A model generated the notes under the pieces. That model saw only the letters and a program-made list of their open reading frames with translations, ran no database searches and was not told where the DNA came from. 9,377 nucleotides of DNA. It comes from Bacteroidales bacterium (GTDB taxonomy: Bacteria; Bacteroidota; Bacteroidia; Bacteroidales; ML635J-15). Positions 1 through 7,377 of the stretch are shown here, piece after piece. The stretch lies in NCBI GenBank assembly GCA_028696755.1, contig JAQVGK010000101.1, forward strand, positions 1-9,377, given 5' to 3'. The position numbers and the translations under genes are program-made. Position 1 is the stretch's first letter; each line of letters opens with the position of its first letter.

Positions 1-42
1 ATCAACAAATTTAACATTTTTCGTACATTAACACCCAAATAG

Positions 43-50
43 CAAAATTA
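43..50 (-). promoter_or_regulatory. Bacteroidota -7 promoter element (TAATTTTG), left edge
   Basis: Read on the minus strand this is TAATTTTG followed by C, identical to the elements in front of the flippase and the M28 peptidase in this window. It matches the TAnnTTTG consensus of Bacteroidota housekeeping promoters. No clear -33 TTG/TTTG is visible. An in-frame ATG lies 25 nt downstream (17..15, minus strand) and its frame stays open to the window edge for five codons. A nearer ATG at 28..26 is closed by a stop after five codons. The inference is that a separate minus-strand gene begins here and runs off the left end. Confidence 0.45.
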
Positions 51-118
51 GAAAAGCGTAAGTGTCTGATTAACAGCCATATAAGTTGTTCAAAAATCCA
101 AATTTTTAAAAACTGCGG

Positions 119-148
119 AAGTCAGGACTTGTCAGGTCTGCTTTTTTT
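119..148. repeat. Short palindrome and direct repeat next to a T-run
   Basis: AAGTC-AG-GACTT (119-130) is a perfect inverted repeat. It overlaps a direct repeat of period 10, GTCAGGACT (121-129) and GTCAGGTCT (131-139), which match at 8 of 9 bases. A run of seven T (142-148) follows on the plus strand, so a weak rho-independent terminator is conceivable there. However, the best stem is short and imperfect, and no plus-strand gene ends upstream. It lies just after the stop codon of the minus-strand acetyltransferase gene. It could equally be a degenerate dispersed intergenic repeat. The rest of 1-159 shows only AT-rich sequence and the promoter at 43-50. Confidence 0.35.
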
Positions 149-159
149 ACAAATATTTT

Positions 160-1047
160 CTAACCTATAGACTTTTTCAAAGTTTTCAGTCTGGAAAATG
201 AAAGGTTTTTAAAGTTTTTCTTCATCCATTTAAAGAAGAATTTAACTTTCTTTTTTGGTGAGTGTTCCCAAGTCATTTGACATGAGTAACAAGCCGGATC
301 GTTGCAGAAGAAAAACTGTGGATTTTTCTTTAAGGTTTCGATTTCGATATCGAGTGTTTTTTGCATCGATGTATAAAGTCCTTTTGCCTTTCCGATTGGA
401 CCATAACCTAAAACTCCACCCTGCTCAAAATATAAAGGTATAAACTTTGGAAAACCATGGGCACAGCCGCCATTCCAGTTTACTTTTGCAAGTTTTACTT
501 CACCAGCATCGTTGCGGTACATTGCTCCTGCATTTGTTTGTTTGCGTCTAAAACCCAACATATCAATTGCAACATGTGTTGTCCCTACTCCTGCCACTTG
601 TTCCCCAATTGTAAGATTTACTCCACCCAACTCTATCATTCTATCCAAAAGTTCGTATCCTCCCGATTCTGGTGTATGAGCGTAGCAAAGCTGCTCGGCA
701 TATTTGCCAATTGCAACAAATTTTTGTATCGGGTGCTTGCTCCTCTTCATATCAGGATGTTTTACCATCTCGTTGGCAAAAACTCCTGCATAAGATTTAG
801 ATTTGTCATCACCAATAATCAACTCTTGGTCGGGAGTTAGTGGCAAAGGATATACCGATAAAAAAGCATCGGAAATTAAAGTCCCTTCTTTACCAACTAC
901 CTCGAGCAATGCATCAAGTAGAGTTTTTGCACCCCCTTCTACCTCACCAATCGACTTCATCGAAACTTTTAGGTGCAGCAAATCGCCTTCTTTTACACCC
1001 AAAGCTCTGATGTCTTTAACCAAATCTTCTTTTGTAAGTTTAGCCAT
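160..1047 (-). CDS. AAC(3)-family N-acetyltransferase, likely sugar-modifying
   Basis: This is a 295-residue protein of the aminoglycoside 3-N-acetyltransferase (Antibiotic_NAT) family, which transfers acetyl from acetyl-CoA to amino groups. Family signatures visible are LHLKVSMKSIG (24-34), GTLISDAF (55-62), RSKHPIQKFVAIG (102-114) and GVGTTHVAID (153-162); H158 matches the conserved catalytic-region histidine. Near the C-terminus there is a CX4CX2C cluster (C248, C253, C256), followed by a lysine-rich tail (265-292) that could touch membrane. I chose the start at 1047 (MAKLTKEDL). A start at 1074 would add nine residues and overlap the flippase gene by 23 nt, whereas 1047 leaves a 4-nt gap after its stop. 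It is cotranscribed with the flippase. Given the locus, an amino-sugar or glycan substrate is more likely than an antibiotic; that is inference, and true aminoglycoside activity is not excluded. Confidence 0.85.
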   Translation of the reverse strand: MAKLTKEDLVKDIRALGVKEGDLLHLKVSMKSIGEVEGGAKTLLDALLEVVGKEGTLISDAFLSVYPLPLTPDQELIIGDDKSKSYAGVFANEMVKHPDMKRSKHPIQKFVAIGKYAEQLCYAHTPESGGYELLDRMIELGGVNLTIGEQVAGVGTTHVAIDMLGFRRKQTNAGAMYRNDAGEVKLAKVNWNGGCAHGFPKFIPLYFEQGGVLGYGPIGKAKGLYTSMQKTLDIEIETLKKNPQFFFCNDPACYSCQMTWEHSPKKKVKFFFKWMKKNFKNLSFSRLKTLKKSIG

Positions 1048-1051
1048 AATC

Positions 1052-2326
1052 TTAAAGTTTGCCGCAAACAACACGGTAAAGCAAATATATAAAATAAATG
1101 TAATACACTGTTAATACCGACGAGATTAGAATCATGAAAGTAATCATATCCCAATTAAAGTACCACACTAAGGCAAAAATAGCCATTGTAAGAATCAACA
1201 ATCCTACTTGCCAAAACAAAGAAATTTTCTGGCGCTCGAAAACCGAAAGACTAACCGAAATTGGTGCAGTAATAAATCTTACCATAATTAAAGGAATCAG
1301 GATGCGCGAATATTCCCCAGCTATTCTCCACTCCTCTCCAAAAACCAATGCAAAAATCCATTCACCGAAAAAGAAAATCACAAAAATTATAGGTAATGAA
1401 ATCAATGTTAGTTTTTTAAGAGTACTCATAAACACATCTCGTGCATTTCCATATTTTTTACGTTGATCGTGGGCTTCTTTGTAATAAACATTTTGCATTG
1501 ATGTGCCAATTAATGCGCTTGGCAATCCTAAAACACGATTCGACAAAGAATAAAATCCAACTTGAGTAACATTGTACAATGCCGAAATCAGAATGCTTGT
1601 AACATTTGTTGCAGTAACGTTTGCTAAAGTTGCTGGCATTGTAAATTTTGGAAAATCGGCATATCGCTTTGCCTGAGCTTTCATATTTTCGGCAGTTATC
1701 TTCTTCAAGAATAGTCGTATTTTTATTTTTGAAGAAAGTGGAAACAGCGATACAAAATGGCCAAGCATTTGACCAATAATTAATCCGGCAGGTGTTTTTG
1801 AGATAAATCCAATTCCAATCTGAGCTGCTGTTCTGGAGCTTGCTCGCAAAACACTTGCGGTGGAAATACTTTTAAAAAGCTTTTCTCTTGTATTGTAATA
1901 GCTGAGCATATTAAATGCTCCTTGTAAAAATACCGCGAGTGGAACAAAATACAACCAGAATTTTATGTCTGTATTATTAAGTAGTTGTGCAATGCCATCA
2001 GCAAAAAAACCAATTACAATCTGAATGAGAATTGAAAAAATAAATGCGATTATAAAGCCCAAGCCCATAATATTCCAAGCATCCTCTTTCCTATCGGGCA
2101 AAACAATTGATAGTTCGTAGCGCATATTTGCAATAGTTCCCAATATTGTTGACACCGAAATAAACAATTCGAGAACCCCAAAATTATCAGGAGAATATAA
2201 TCGTGTAAGCACTGGCATAAGTATCATCGGAATAGCCTGAGCAATCAAAGTTCCCCTAAATAAAATCAGGAAATTCTTCGAAAACTCCGAGCCAGGTGCA
2301 AATATGCCTTTTATCTTACTTATCAC
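1052..2326 (-). CDS. Wzx-type polysaccharide flippase (MATE/MVF superfamily)
   Basis: This is a 424-residue, very hydrophobic protein of the oligosaccharide flippase / polysaccharide biosynthesis family. It would move undecaprenyl-linked repeat units across the inner membrane. The N-terminus is characteristic: FRGTLIAQAIPMILMPVLTR (23-42), LYSPDNFGVLELF (43-55), and the loop RYELSIVLPDRKEDA (69-83), a hallmark of this group. About 12 membrane-spanning stretches can be picked out by eye, ending with three closely spaced helices over the last 90 residues or so. The length is normal for the family. A TAATTTTG promoter element sits 16 nt upstream, supporting the ATG at 2326. It is the first gene of a two-gene minus-strand unit with the AAC(3)-family enzyme. 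The symbol wzx is plausible but the glycan is unknown, so none is assigned. Confidence 0.88.
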   Translation of the reverse strand: MISKIKGIFAPGSEFSKNFLILFRGTLIAQAIPMILMPVLTRLYSPDNFGVLELFISVSTILGTIANMRYELSIVLPDRKEDAWNIMGLGFIIAFIFSILIQIVIGFFADGIAQLLNNTDIKFWLYFVPLAVFLQGAFNMLSYYNTREKLFKSISTASVLRASSRTAAQIGIGFISKTPAGLIIGQMLGHFVSLFPLSSKIKIRLFLKKITAENMKAQAKRYADFPKFTMPATLANVTATNVTSILISALYNVTQVGFYSLSNRVLGLPSALIGTSMQNVYYKEAHDQRKKYGNARDVFMSTLKKLTLISLPIIFVIFFFGEWIFALVFGEEWRIAGEYSRILIPLIMVRFITAPISVSLSVFERQKISLFWQVGLLILTMAIFALVWYFNWDMITFMILISSVLTVYYIYFIYLLYRVVCGKL

Positions 2327-2342
2327 AATTTTAAAATTTTTG

Positions 2343-2350
2343 CAAAATTA
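2343..2350 (-). promoter_or_regulatory. -7 promoter element for the flippase operon
   Basis: The minus-strand sequence is TAATTTTG followed by C, matching the Bacteroidota TAnnTTTG element. It ends 16 nt before the flippase ATG, so the predicted leader is very short. No clear -33 element is visible. Together with 2512-2519 it makes the 208-nt gap 2327-2534 a divergent promoter region. Confidence 0.6.
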
Positions 2351-2511
2351 AGTTATATTCTGATATTGGGGAGATTTTTTTTGATGGGTAGAATTTTAAA
2401 TTATTTTGTTTTTAAACCGGTTGCTTCGGCTCCGACACAATTAAAACCCTTAACAACTTTTGCCCATCAAATAATTCCTAATCATATTACCCAACTTCTC
2501 TCATCTTTTAC

Positions 2512-2519
2512 TAATTTTG
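2512..2519 (+). promoter_or_regulatory. -7 promoter element for the peptidase/GT operon
   Basis: TAATTTTG followed by C lies 15 nt upstream of the ATG at 2535, identical in sequence to the divergent flippase element. It matches the Bacteroidota TAnnTTTG consensus. No convincing TTG is found 17-23 nt upstream. It is likely to drive both the M28 peptidase and the overlapping GT4 gene, as there is no such element directly before 3995. Confidence 0.6.
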
Positions 2520-2534
2520 CGACAATAATAGTGT

Positions 2535-3995
2535 ATGAAAAAAAATAAGTTAATATTATCGTCAGCAGCTATTGCAATTTTTGCGAGTGCTTTTTTCTTG
2601 GCATCGGAAATCAAAGCGCAGAGCGTAATTATTAGCGACAGCATTTTACTTGATGTAAAATATCTTAGTTCGCCAGAGCTCGCGGGAAGATTGCCAGGGA
2701 CACAGGGTTATGATTTAGCATCCGAGTATTGCGAAACAATATTTAAAAATTATGCTGTGCAAAGTTTCGACAGCCTTAATGGCTACAAACAATTTGTACC
2801 TGTCGAAAAAAACAGAATAATTGGTCCATGCGATTTTGCTGTAATTGTTCCCGAGAAAGGGAAACAACGACTTAAGCACGGCGAGAATTACAATTTTAGA
2901 GGGTTTACTGGTAGTGGTAAGAAGGAATTAGATGTTGTTTTTTGTGGCTTTGGGATAAGTCAGTCTGATTACGATGATTATGCAAATGTTGACGTTAAAG
3001 GAAAAGCTGTTGTAATATTTAAAGGTGATGCCAGAATTGACAGTATTAAAACCGAAGCTTTTACAATTCGTTCACGTGTGCAAAATGCAGTAAATCATGG
3101 TGCTGAGGCAGTGATATTTATTCCATTTCCAGATGCTCAGAGAAACAAGCCAATCGGAAGTACGATGTGTGGTGAGGGTGAACAACATGTTGATATTCCA
3201 CAAATTCAAACTGATTCATCAACTGCTGTTCTACTTTTCGAGAAATCGGGAATAAACATTTCGGACTGCTATAATTCGATAAAAACAACAGCAAAACCTT
3301 GTTCTTCAGTTCTACAAACAAAAATTGCTGTTAATGTCGAAGCTGTATATGTTCCCGAAATAAAATCTTACAATACAATCGGTTTTATCGAAGGTAGTGA
3401 TCCAAAACTAAAAGATGAATATATTTTACTCACTGCACATATTGATCATGTTGGTAGTCAATGTCAGGTGATATATCCTGGAGCAAACGATAATGCATCG
3501 GGTTGCGGAGCTGTTCTTGAATATGTTAGATTGTTTTCGGTAAATAAACCACAGCGCAGTATCATTTTTGCACTTCTTACTGCCGAAGAATCGGGTTTAA
3601 AAGGATCAGAATTTCTTGCAGCAAATCTCCCAGTGGATAAAGATAAAATTGTAGCTGTTTTTAACTTCGATTGCATTGCAAGTGGCGATAGCATCCAAAT
3701 CGGAAATGGAAAATCGAGTCCGGAACTATTTAATATCGCAAAAAAGAACGATAAAGAAAAACTTATGATTGCAGACACATGGTCTGGCGGCGGAGCGGAT
3801 CTTACCGCATTTCACAATTGTGGTTTACAAGGCTTGTATTTTGTTACGAGATACAGCTATGCGCATTTGCATCTTCCAACTGACACATTCGAAAATATTA
3901 ATCCTGATATTTACAGATCCATTGTAAAACTTGGTTATTTAACAGTTCGAGAAGTTGCTTCCGATAAATTTACAAAACCTAAACAGAATCAGTAA
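2535..3995 (+). CDS. Secreted M28 family zinc metallopeptidase with PA domain
   Basis: This 486-residue protein has a clear Sec signal peptide: basic start MKKNK, hydrophobic core to about residue 24, probable cleavage A28|Q29, no lipobox cysteine. It should act in the periplasm or outside the cell. Residues of about 130-265 look like the protease-associated (PA) insert, with FCGFGISQSDYDDYANVDV (about 136-154) then GKAVV. The M28 di-zinc site appears complete: H302 and D304 in AHIDH, D319 in GANDNASG, E351 (catalytic) and E352 in TAEESG, D379 in NFD, and H446 in HLPTDT. The family includes aminopeptidases and also glutaminyl cyclases, so the exact reaction is open. Its stop overlaps the next gene's start (TAATG), implying translational coupling with a glycosyltransferase. 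That is an odd partner for an exported peptidase; no glycan role can be read from the sequence. Confidence 0.9.
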   Translation: MKKNKLILSSAAIAIFASAFFLASEIKAQSVIISDSILLDVKYLSSPELAGRLPGTQGYDLASEYCETIFKNYAVQSFDSLNGYKQFVPVEKNRIIGPCDFAVIVPEKGKQRLKHGENYNFRGFTGSGKKELDVVFCGFGISQSDYDDYANVDVKGKAVVIFKGDARIDSIKTEAFTIRSRVQNAVNHGAEAVIFIPFPDAQRNKPIGSTMCGEGEQHVDIPQIQTDSSTAVLLFEKSGINISDCYNSIKTTAKPCSSVLQTKIAVNVEAVYVPEIKSYNTIGFIEGSDPKLKDEYILLTAHIDHVGSQCQVIYPGANDNASGCGAVLEYVRLFSVNKPQRSIIFALLTAEESGLKGSEFLAANLPVDKDKIVAVFNFDCIASGDSIQIGNGKSSPELFNIAKKNDKEKLMIADTWSGGGADLTAFHNCGLQGLYFVTRYSYAHLHLPTDTFENINPDIYRSIVKLGYLTVREVASDKFTKPKQNQ

Positions 3996-5086
3996 TGAGA
4001 ATCTGCCATATAACTACAGCCCATCCCCGCTTCGACGTTAGAATATTTCACAAGCAATGTGTATCACTGGTTAAAGAATTTGCAGATGTACATCTTATTG
4101 TAGCTGATGGATTAGGCAACGAATCTATGAGCGGAGTCCATATTCACGATTGTGGAAAACCTTCGGGTCGAAAAGAACGATTTTTAAAAACCGGAAAAAA
4201 AGCATTAGCTCTTGCACAAAGTCTGAATGCCGACATTTACCATTTTCACGATCCCGAATTATTGCGCATTGCCAAGAAACTTTTGAAAACAGGTGCAAAG
4301 GTAATTTACGATTCGCACGAAGATGTTCCGCGACAGATACTTAATAAGCCATATATTCCAAAATTTTTGCGAAAAACAATTTCGTCTATTACCGAAACAT
4401 ACGAGAATAGTATTGTTAAGAAAATAAGCGCTGTTGTTGCTGCAACTCCACATATCCGCGATAGGTTTTTAAAAGTCAACAAGAATAGTATCGACATAAA
4501 TAATTACCCAAAATCTGGAGATATTTCTTTTAACGATAACTGGCAAAACCGTGATTTAGCCATTGGTTATATTGGTGGGATTTTCAGAACGCGAGGAATT
4601 CTCGAAACCTTGGAAGCTATTAACGGAACAGACATCAAGCTAATTCTTGCAGGAAATTTCTCTCCTGCCGAGCTCGAAAACGAATGCAAGGCACATCCTG
4701 GCTGGAAAAATGTAGATTTTCGCGGTTATCTCGATCGAAAAGGTATAAACACGATTTTGGGACAAGTTCGCGCTGGAATGGTAATATTAGAAGCTACTCC
4801 TAGCTATTTGGTTTCGCTTCCAGTAAAAATGTTCGAATATATGGCTGCGGGGCTTCCTGTAATTGCTTCAGATTTTCCTCTTTGGCACAAGATTATGGAT
4901 GAAACTGGTGCTGGAATTTGTGTTGACCAGACAAATCCAGAAGTAATCAAAGAAAAAATTCTTTCTATAATTACGAAAACTGAAACACTTTCCGAAATGG
5001 GCAAAAATGGTAGAAATGCCGTTTTAGAAACATATAATTGGGAAGTGGAGGAAAATAAATTGATTGAGTTTTATAAAAATCTATAA
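3995..5086 (+). CDS. GT4-family glycosyltransferase
   Basis: This 363-residue cytoplasmic, GT-B fold enzyme probably transfers a sugar from a nucleotide donor to a lipid-linked acceptor during glycan assembly. The N-terminal half has MRICHITTAHPRFDVRIFHK (1-20), HFHDPELL (83-90) and YDSHED (105-110), a pattern typical of GT4 enzymes in Bacteroidota polysaccharide loci. The C-terminal half has IGYIGGIFRTRGILETLEAI, which begins the donor-binding domain, and the donor-site segment KMFEYMAAGLPVIASD (278-293), with E281 in the usual conserved acidic position. The ATG shares its A with the TAA stop of the M28 peptidase (3993-3997), so it is translated from that mRNA. There are no membrane segments and the length is normal. 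Donor and acceptor sugars cannot be deduced. Confidence 0.88.
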   Translation: MRICHITTAHPRFDVRIFHKQCVSLVKEFADVHLIVADGLGNESMSGVHIHDCGKPSGRKERFLKTGKKALALAQSLNADIYHFHDPELLRIAKKLLKTGAKVIYDSHEDVPRQILNKPYIPKFLRKTISSITETYENSIVKKISAVVAATPHIRDRFLKVNKNSIDINNYPKSGDISFNDNWQNRDLAIGYIGGIFRTRGILETLEAINGTDIKLILAGNFSPAELENECKAHPGWKNVDFRGYLDRKGINTILGQVRAGMVILEATPSYLVSLPVKMFEYMAAGLPVIASDFPLWHKIMDETGAGICVDQTNPEVIKEKILSIITKTETLSEMGKNGRNAVLETYNWEVEENKLIEFYKNL

Positions 5087-5108
5087 TTTAGATTATCAGT
5101 AAAACTAT

Positions 5109-5116
5109 TACATTTG
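5109..5116 (+). promoter_or_regulatory. -7 promoter element for the second glycosyltransferase
   Basis: TACATTTG followed by C is an exact TAnnTTTG match in the 51-nt gap between the two GT4 genes, 21 nt before the ATG at 5138. A TTTA at 5087-5090 is the nearest thing to a -33 element (18 nt apart). This suggests that the WbuB-like gene can be transcribed independently of the peptidase/GT operon. Confidence 0.55.
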
Positions 5117-5137
5117 CAAAAATCTTTTTAAAAGTAT

Positions 5138-6370
5138 ATGAAGATTCTCATTATAAATCACTACGCTGGTTCTCCTGCAATGGGTATGGAATTTCGCCCT
5201 TATTATTTTGCTAAGGAATGGATTAAAGCTGGTCACGAAGTTACAATACTTGCAGCAGAGAATTCCCATTTGCGAACAGAACAGATAAAAGCAAGCAGTA
5301 AATTTGATTTCAGAAAAATAGAAGATATTACCTATATCTTTGTAAAAACTCCAGCTTACAAAGGTAATGGTGCAAAACGAGTAATAAATATGTTCACTTT
5401 TGTTATTCGCTGCCTTCTTAATGCCAGATTCTTATCAAATGTTATTAAACCAGACATTGTTATCTCATCATCAACTTATCCCTTAGATAATTACTTATCG
5501 CATAGTTTTGCAAAAAAAGCTAAAGCCAAACATATTTACGAAGTTCACGATCTGTGGCCATTGTCTCCTATGGAATTGGGAAATCATTCAAAGTATAATC
5601 CATTTATGATGTTATTGCAGCATGCCGAGAATTTTGCTTACAAAAAGTGTGATGCAGTGGTTTCAATGCTTCCAAAAACACAAGAGCACATGATTTCGCA
5701 CGGAATGAATCCTAACAAATGGTTTTATATTCCAAATGGTATAGTTATCGAAGACTGGAATAATCCGCTACCAATATCAGAAAAAATAAATCAAAAAATA
5801 GTTGAACTAAAAAAATCAAATGCATTTTTGGTTTGTTATGCGGGAACTATTGGAATCTCGAATGCTATAAAATTTATGATTGAAGCTGCTCATATCCTAA
5901 AAGAACATAACGACATCTACTTCTTTGTTATAGGAGATGGAAACGAGAAAAACAATCTAATAAAACTATCAGCAGATAACGACCATATCATATTTCACGA
6001 AGCTGTACCAAAGAAGGCAATTCCTTCAATTTTAAGAGAAATGAATGTACTTTGTGTTGGAGCGCTTCGAAGCAATTTATACAAGTATGGTGTTAGTCCG
6101 AATAAACTTATAGATTATATGGTAGCCGGACGACCAATAGTTCATTATATTGAATCGGGATTTGATATTGTTGCAGACTCGAAAACTGGTATAAGCACCG
6201 AAACAGAAAACCCACAAGCAATTGCACAAGCTATTCTCGACATAAAAGCAATGAGCGAATCAGAATTACAAGCAATTGAAAAGAATGGAATGGACTATGT
6301 TATGAAAAACCATGAATTTAAGGTTCTATCAGCCAGATATATTGAGATAATGAATAAACTGAGGAGTTAG
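5138..6370 (+). CDS. WbuB-like GT4 glycosyltransferase
   Basis: This 410-residue protein is a GT4 glycosyltransferase of the WbuB-like type, a group often found in O-antigen loci transferring amino-deoxy sugars such as N-acetyl-fucosamine. The start MKILIINHYAGSPAMGMEF (1-19), RPYYFAKEWIKAGHEVTILA (20-39), SHLRTEQ and EVHDLWPLSP (135-144) are characteristic. The C-terminal domain has CYAGTIGISNAI (about 233), VIGDGNEKNNL, and the donor-site segment SPNKLIDYMVAGRPIV (320-335). No membrane segment is obvious, although the family acts at the inner membrane face. It has its own promoter and is followed by a 92-nt gap before the Fic gene. The donor sugar is not determined by sequence alone; the WbuB name indicates similarity, not proven function. 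Confidence 0.88.
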   Translation: MKILIINHYAGSPAMGMEFRPYYFAKEWIKAGHEVTILAAENSHLRTEQIKASSKFDFRKIEDITYIFVKTPAYKGNGAKRVINMFTFVIRCLLNARFLSNVIKPDIVISSSTYPLDNYLSHSFAKKAKAKHIYEVHDLWPLSPMELGNHSKYNPFMMLLQHAENFAYKKCDAVVSMLPKTQEHMISHGMNPNKWFYIPNGIVIEDWNNPLPISEKINQKIVELKKSNAFLVCYAGTIGISNAIKFMIEAAHILKEHNDIYFFVIGDGNEKNNLIKLSADNDHIIFHEAVPKKAIPSILREMNVLCVGALRSNLYKYGVSPNKLIDYMVAGRPIVHYIESGFDIVADSKTGISTETENPQAIAQAILDIKAMSESELQAIEKNGMDYVMKNHEFKVLSARYIEIMNKLRS

Positions 6371-6421
6371 GTGTAATACAAAAATAGCCTTTCCAATTTC
6401 AAAACAACCGCTGATTTTTAA

Positions 6422-6446
6422 AACTGTACAAAAAAGATTATCTTTG
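6422..6446 (+). promoter_or_regulatory. Promoter of the Fic gene, with shared upstream element
   Basis: TATCTTTG (6439-6446) is a TAnnTTTG match 16 nt before the ATG at 6463. The block beginning AACTGTAC at 6422 and ending at the -7 element matches the block at 9108-9132, upstream of the aminotransferase gene, at 21 of 25 positions by hand alignment. No clear -33 TTG is present. The location gives the Fic gene its own transcript, separate from the upstream glycosyltransferase. Confidence 0.5.
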
Positions 6447-6462
6447 TGAAAATTGATTACTA

Positions 6463-7245
6463 ATGGGTTTTAAGATTCTGACAGATAATTTACTTGATGA
6501 TTACAGAAAAACTGTAAAAGAGTCTCCATTAAATAAAATTGATAAAATAAAAAGAATTGAATTGCCAGTTGATTATTTTCAATTTTACAAATCAGTTTCA
6601 TCGGTATATTCATCAAAGATTGAGGGAGAAGATATTGACTTTGATAGTTATTTTAAACACAAATTTCTAAAAGTAAAATTTAAACCTGATTATACCAGAA
6701 AAGCTGATGATTTATATTCTGCTTATGACTACATTGACAATAATAGCCTAACACTTGAGAATTTAAGAAAAGCACATACTATTTTAAGTAGAAATCTTCT
6801 ACCAAAAAGTCAGCAAGGCTTAATTCGAAGTAATCCTATGTTTGTAATAAATAGCGATGATAAAATTGAGTATATTGCTGCAAACCCTGACATTGTTAAA
6901 ACTGAATTAGATAAATTGTTTCACGATATCGAAATACTTCGTAAGTCTGACTTGGACCCATTTGAGATTTTTTATTATTCGTCTTTAGTCCATTTGGTTT
7001 TCGTTAAAATTCACCCATTCCAAGATGGTAACGGACGTTCTGCACGCTTGATTGAAAAATGGCTACTGATTGAGAAAATTGGAGAAAAAGCTACATCTGT
7101 TCAGTTAGAAAAAAACTACTACAAAAAACTTCAGGATTATTATTCTAATATCAGAAAAATCGGACTTGAATACGAGAATTTGGATTATTCAAAATGCCTA
7201 GATTTTTTATTGATGACAGTATCTGGAATCAATGACCAAGAATAA
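6463..7245 (+). CDS. Fic-domain protein, probable AMP transferase
   Basis: This 260-residue protein carries the complete Fic core motif HPFQDGNGRSAR (184-195). H184 is the catalytic histidine, D188 the metal ligand, and N190/R192/R195 the nucleotide phosphate contacts. Fic enzymes usually transfer AMP from ATP to a hydroxyl side chain of a target protein. S50-x3-E54-G55 (in SSKIEG) fits the (S/T)xxxE(G/N) inhibitory motif placed N-terminally, as in class II Fic proteins, so it should be self-inhibited. The target-docking flap is seen around GLIRSNPMFVIN. At 260 residues it lacks the C-terminal winged helix found in many class II members, and no separate antitoxin gene lies beside it. It has its own promoter and converges on the acyltransferase gene. 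Parts are very AT-rich (13 G+C of 60 at both 6541-6600 and 6661-6720, against 27 of 60 at 2641-2700), weakly suggesting separate acquisition. The target is unknown. Confidence 0.9.
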   Translation: MGFKILTDNLLDDYRKTVKESPLNKIDKIKRIELPVDYFQFYKSVSSVYSSKIEGEDIDFDSYFKHKFLKVKFKPDYTRKADDLYSAYDYIDNNSLTLENLRKAHTILSRNLLPKSQQGLIRSNPMFVINSDDKIEYIAANPDIVKTELDKLFHDIEILRKSDLDPFEIFYYSSLVHLVFVKIHPFQDGNGRSARLIEKWLLIEKIGEKATSVQLEKNYYKKLQDYYSNIRKIGLEYENLDYSKCLDFLLMTVSGINDQE

Positions 7246-7318
7246 AATGCTCTAGCCCACAACATTTATTTATTTTTGTAATTATTTAGGCCTCTGGAAT
7301 CATTATGTAATCTATGAT

Positions 7319-7348
7319 CTGCAGAAAACTTTAGATGCAGTCTTTTTT
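7319..7348 (+). terminator. Weak terminator-like hairpin after the Fic gene
   Basis: CTGCA (7319-7323) and TGCAG (7336-7340) can form a 5-bp stem with a 12-nt loop, followed two bases later by six T (7343-7348). The position, about 75 nt after the Fic stop in a convergent gap, is sensible for a terminator. However, the stem is short and the loop long, so this may be chance. Confidence 0.2.
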
Positions 7349-7377
7349 AATAAAAGTGGAATCACAACAAGCGAGAG

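Noticed and set aside
92..107. AAAAAT-CCAA-ATTTTT hairpin as a terminator
   Set aside because: The stem is made of A-T pairs only and is expected by chance in such AT-rich DNA.
255..1114. Three plus-strand open frames antisense to the acetyltransferase gene
   Set aside because: The minus-strand protein has clear family motifs over its whole length; the antisense translations look like noise.
1134..1466. 110-codon open frame antisense to the flippase
   Set aside because: It lies inside a well-supported membrane protein gene on the other strand and has no recognisable features.
2366..2548. 60-codon plus-strand open frame between the flippase and the peptidase
   Set aside because: It contains the promoter element of the peptidase gene and overlaps its start; the translation resembles no known family and the gap is a normal divergent promoter region.
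6371..6462. Antitoxin gene for the Fic protein
   Set aside because: The 92-nt gap has no plausible open frame, and the Fic protein carries its own inhibitory motif.
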